Of a stretch of 6,240 nt of DNA, positions 5,796 to 6,240 are shown piece after piece. The notes under the pieces were generated by a model. That model saw only the letters and a program-made list of their open reading frames with translations, had not been told where the DNA came from and did not search any database. Positions within the stretch are counted from its first letter, which is position 1. Every line of letters starts with the position of its first letter. Source of the stretch: Alphaproteobacteria bacterium (GTDB lineage: Bacteria; Pseudomonadota; Alphaproteobacteria; Rhodobacterales; Rhodobacteraceae); the NCBI GenBank assembly GCA_030428025.1, contig JAUIBJ010000229.1, positions 1 through 6,240 on the forward strand. Direction: 5' to 3'. The position numbers and the translations under genes are program-made.

Positions 5796-6240
5796 ATGCT
5801 TCGTTTCATTTCTGTCATCCTGTTTGCGATTCTGGCGGTCGAGGCCGCGGCACAGGGCGCCGTGCCCGAGCGGCGCCAGGTTGTGACGCTCGATACCGAT
5901 TTCTTCGGTGGCGACCTGCAGCCGCTCTTCGACACCACCCGCGAGGCATGCCGCGCGTCCTGTCTCGGCAATCCGCAATGCCATGCCTATACGTTCAACA
6001 CCCGATCGAACGCCTGCTTTCCGAAAACCGGCGTTTCGGAAAAACAGCCCTTCGAAGGCGCGGTTTCGGCGCAGATATTCGAGACCGATCCGCGCGTTCT
6101 GGCCCAGGCGCCGGACCGGGTTAAAGAGCTTGGGTTCCTGTCCGAGGCCGATCTGGGCCAAACCCGCGACCTGGCGCTCGACATCGGTGCGCGCCATCCC
6201 GGCGGCCAGTACGAGGTGGAGATGATGCTGCGCGCCGCAC
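5796..6240 (+). CDS. Secreted protein with N-terminal PAN/Apple-like domain, partial (possible alpha-2-macroglobulin family)
   Basis: The N-terminal 148 residues of a gene cut by the right window edge; the frame is open to the last base. Residues 1-19 form a signal peptide: a short basic start (M-L-R-F), a hydrophobic core and A-A-A before Q20, a good signal peptidase I site, so the product is exported. There is no lipobox cysteine. Residues 28-95 look like a PAN/Apple module: C52-x3-C56-x5-C62, then H-A-Y-T-F-N (63-68), then C74-F-P-K. These cysteines are suited to disulfides in an oxidising compartment, and PAN modules bind proteins or carbohydrates. Residues 96-148 are helical and charged, with no motif I recognise. 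From memory, Rhodobacterales alpha-2-macroglobulin-type proteins (large periplasmic protease traps) can begin this way, but no MG domain or thioester motif is in view, so that part is inference. Confidence 0.75.
   Translation, partial: MLRFISVILFAILAVEAAAQGAVPERRQVVTLDTDFFGGDLQPLFDTTREACRASCLGNPQCHAYTFNTRSNACFPKTGVSEKQPFEGAVSAQIFETDPRVLAQAPDRVKELGFLSEADLGQTRDLALDIGARHPGGQYEVEMMLRAA

Overview
The window is ordinary, GC-rich chromosomal DNA with the gene style of an alphaproteobacterium. The protein sequences look most like Rhodobacterales (Roseobacter/Rhodobacter group): a short YggT, a long RecQ, a 254-residue YaaA, a soluble PAS hybrid kinase and a PAN-domain secreted protein. This placement rests on recognition of protein style, not on a search. 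There are no tRNA or rRNA genes, no insertion sequences, no CRISPR array and no obvious sign of recent transfer. No gene-free stretch exceeds about 150 bases.

Layout, left to right. (1) At 1-121, minus strand, lie the first 40 codons of a gene that runs off the left edge, probably an acyl-CoA thioesterase-like (hot-dog fold) protein. (2) After a 138-base divergent gap, a plus-strand cluster follows: the small membrane protein YggT (260-547), the DNA helicase RecQ (625-2664) and the peroxide-stress protein YaaA (2697-3461). recQ and yaaA are 32 bases apart and are probably co-transcribed. recQ is separated from yggT by 77 bases that hold a perfect 10-bp inverted repeat around a -10-like hexamer, and recQ has no visible Shine-Dalgarno sequence. 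(3) On the minus strand, a soluble hybrid histidine kinase (3446-5644) converges on yaaA, and the two coding ends overlap by 16 bases. Its order is coiled coil, PAS, DHp/HisKA, ATPase, receiver 1, proline-rich linker, receiver 2. (4) After a 151-base divergent gap, a plus-strand gene starts at 5796 and runs off the right edge. It encodes a secreted protein with a signal peptide and an N-terminal PAN/Apple-like four-cysteine domain, possibly the start of a bacterial alpha-2-macroglobulin-type protein.

How the genes may work together: RecQ (repair of damaged or stalled DNA) and YaaA (limits iron-driven oxidative damage) form a plausible oxidative-DNA-damage pair. YggT is a membrane protein without a clear link to them. 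The hybrid kinase is a separate transcription unit with no partner regulator or Hpt protein in view. I see no strong case for a previously undescribed multi-gene system. The points most worth a second look are the recQ leader, the degenerate first receiver of the kinase and the truncated PAN-domain gene at the right edge.
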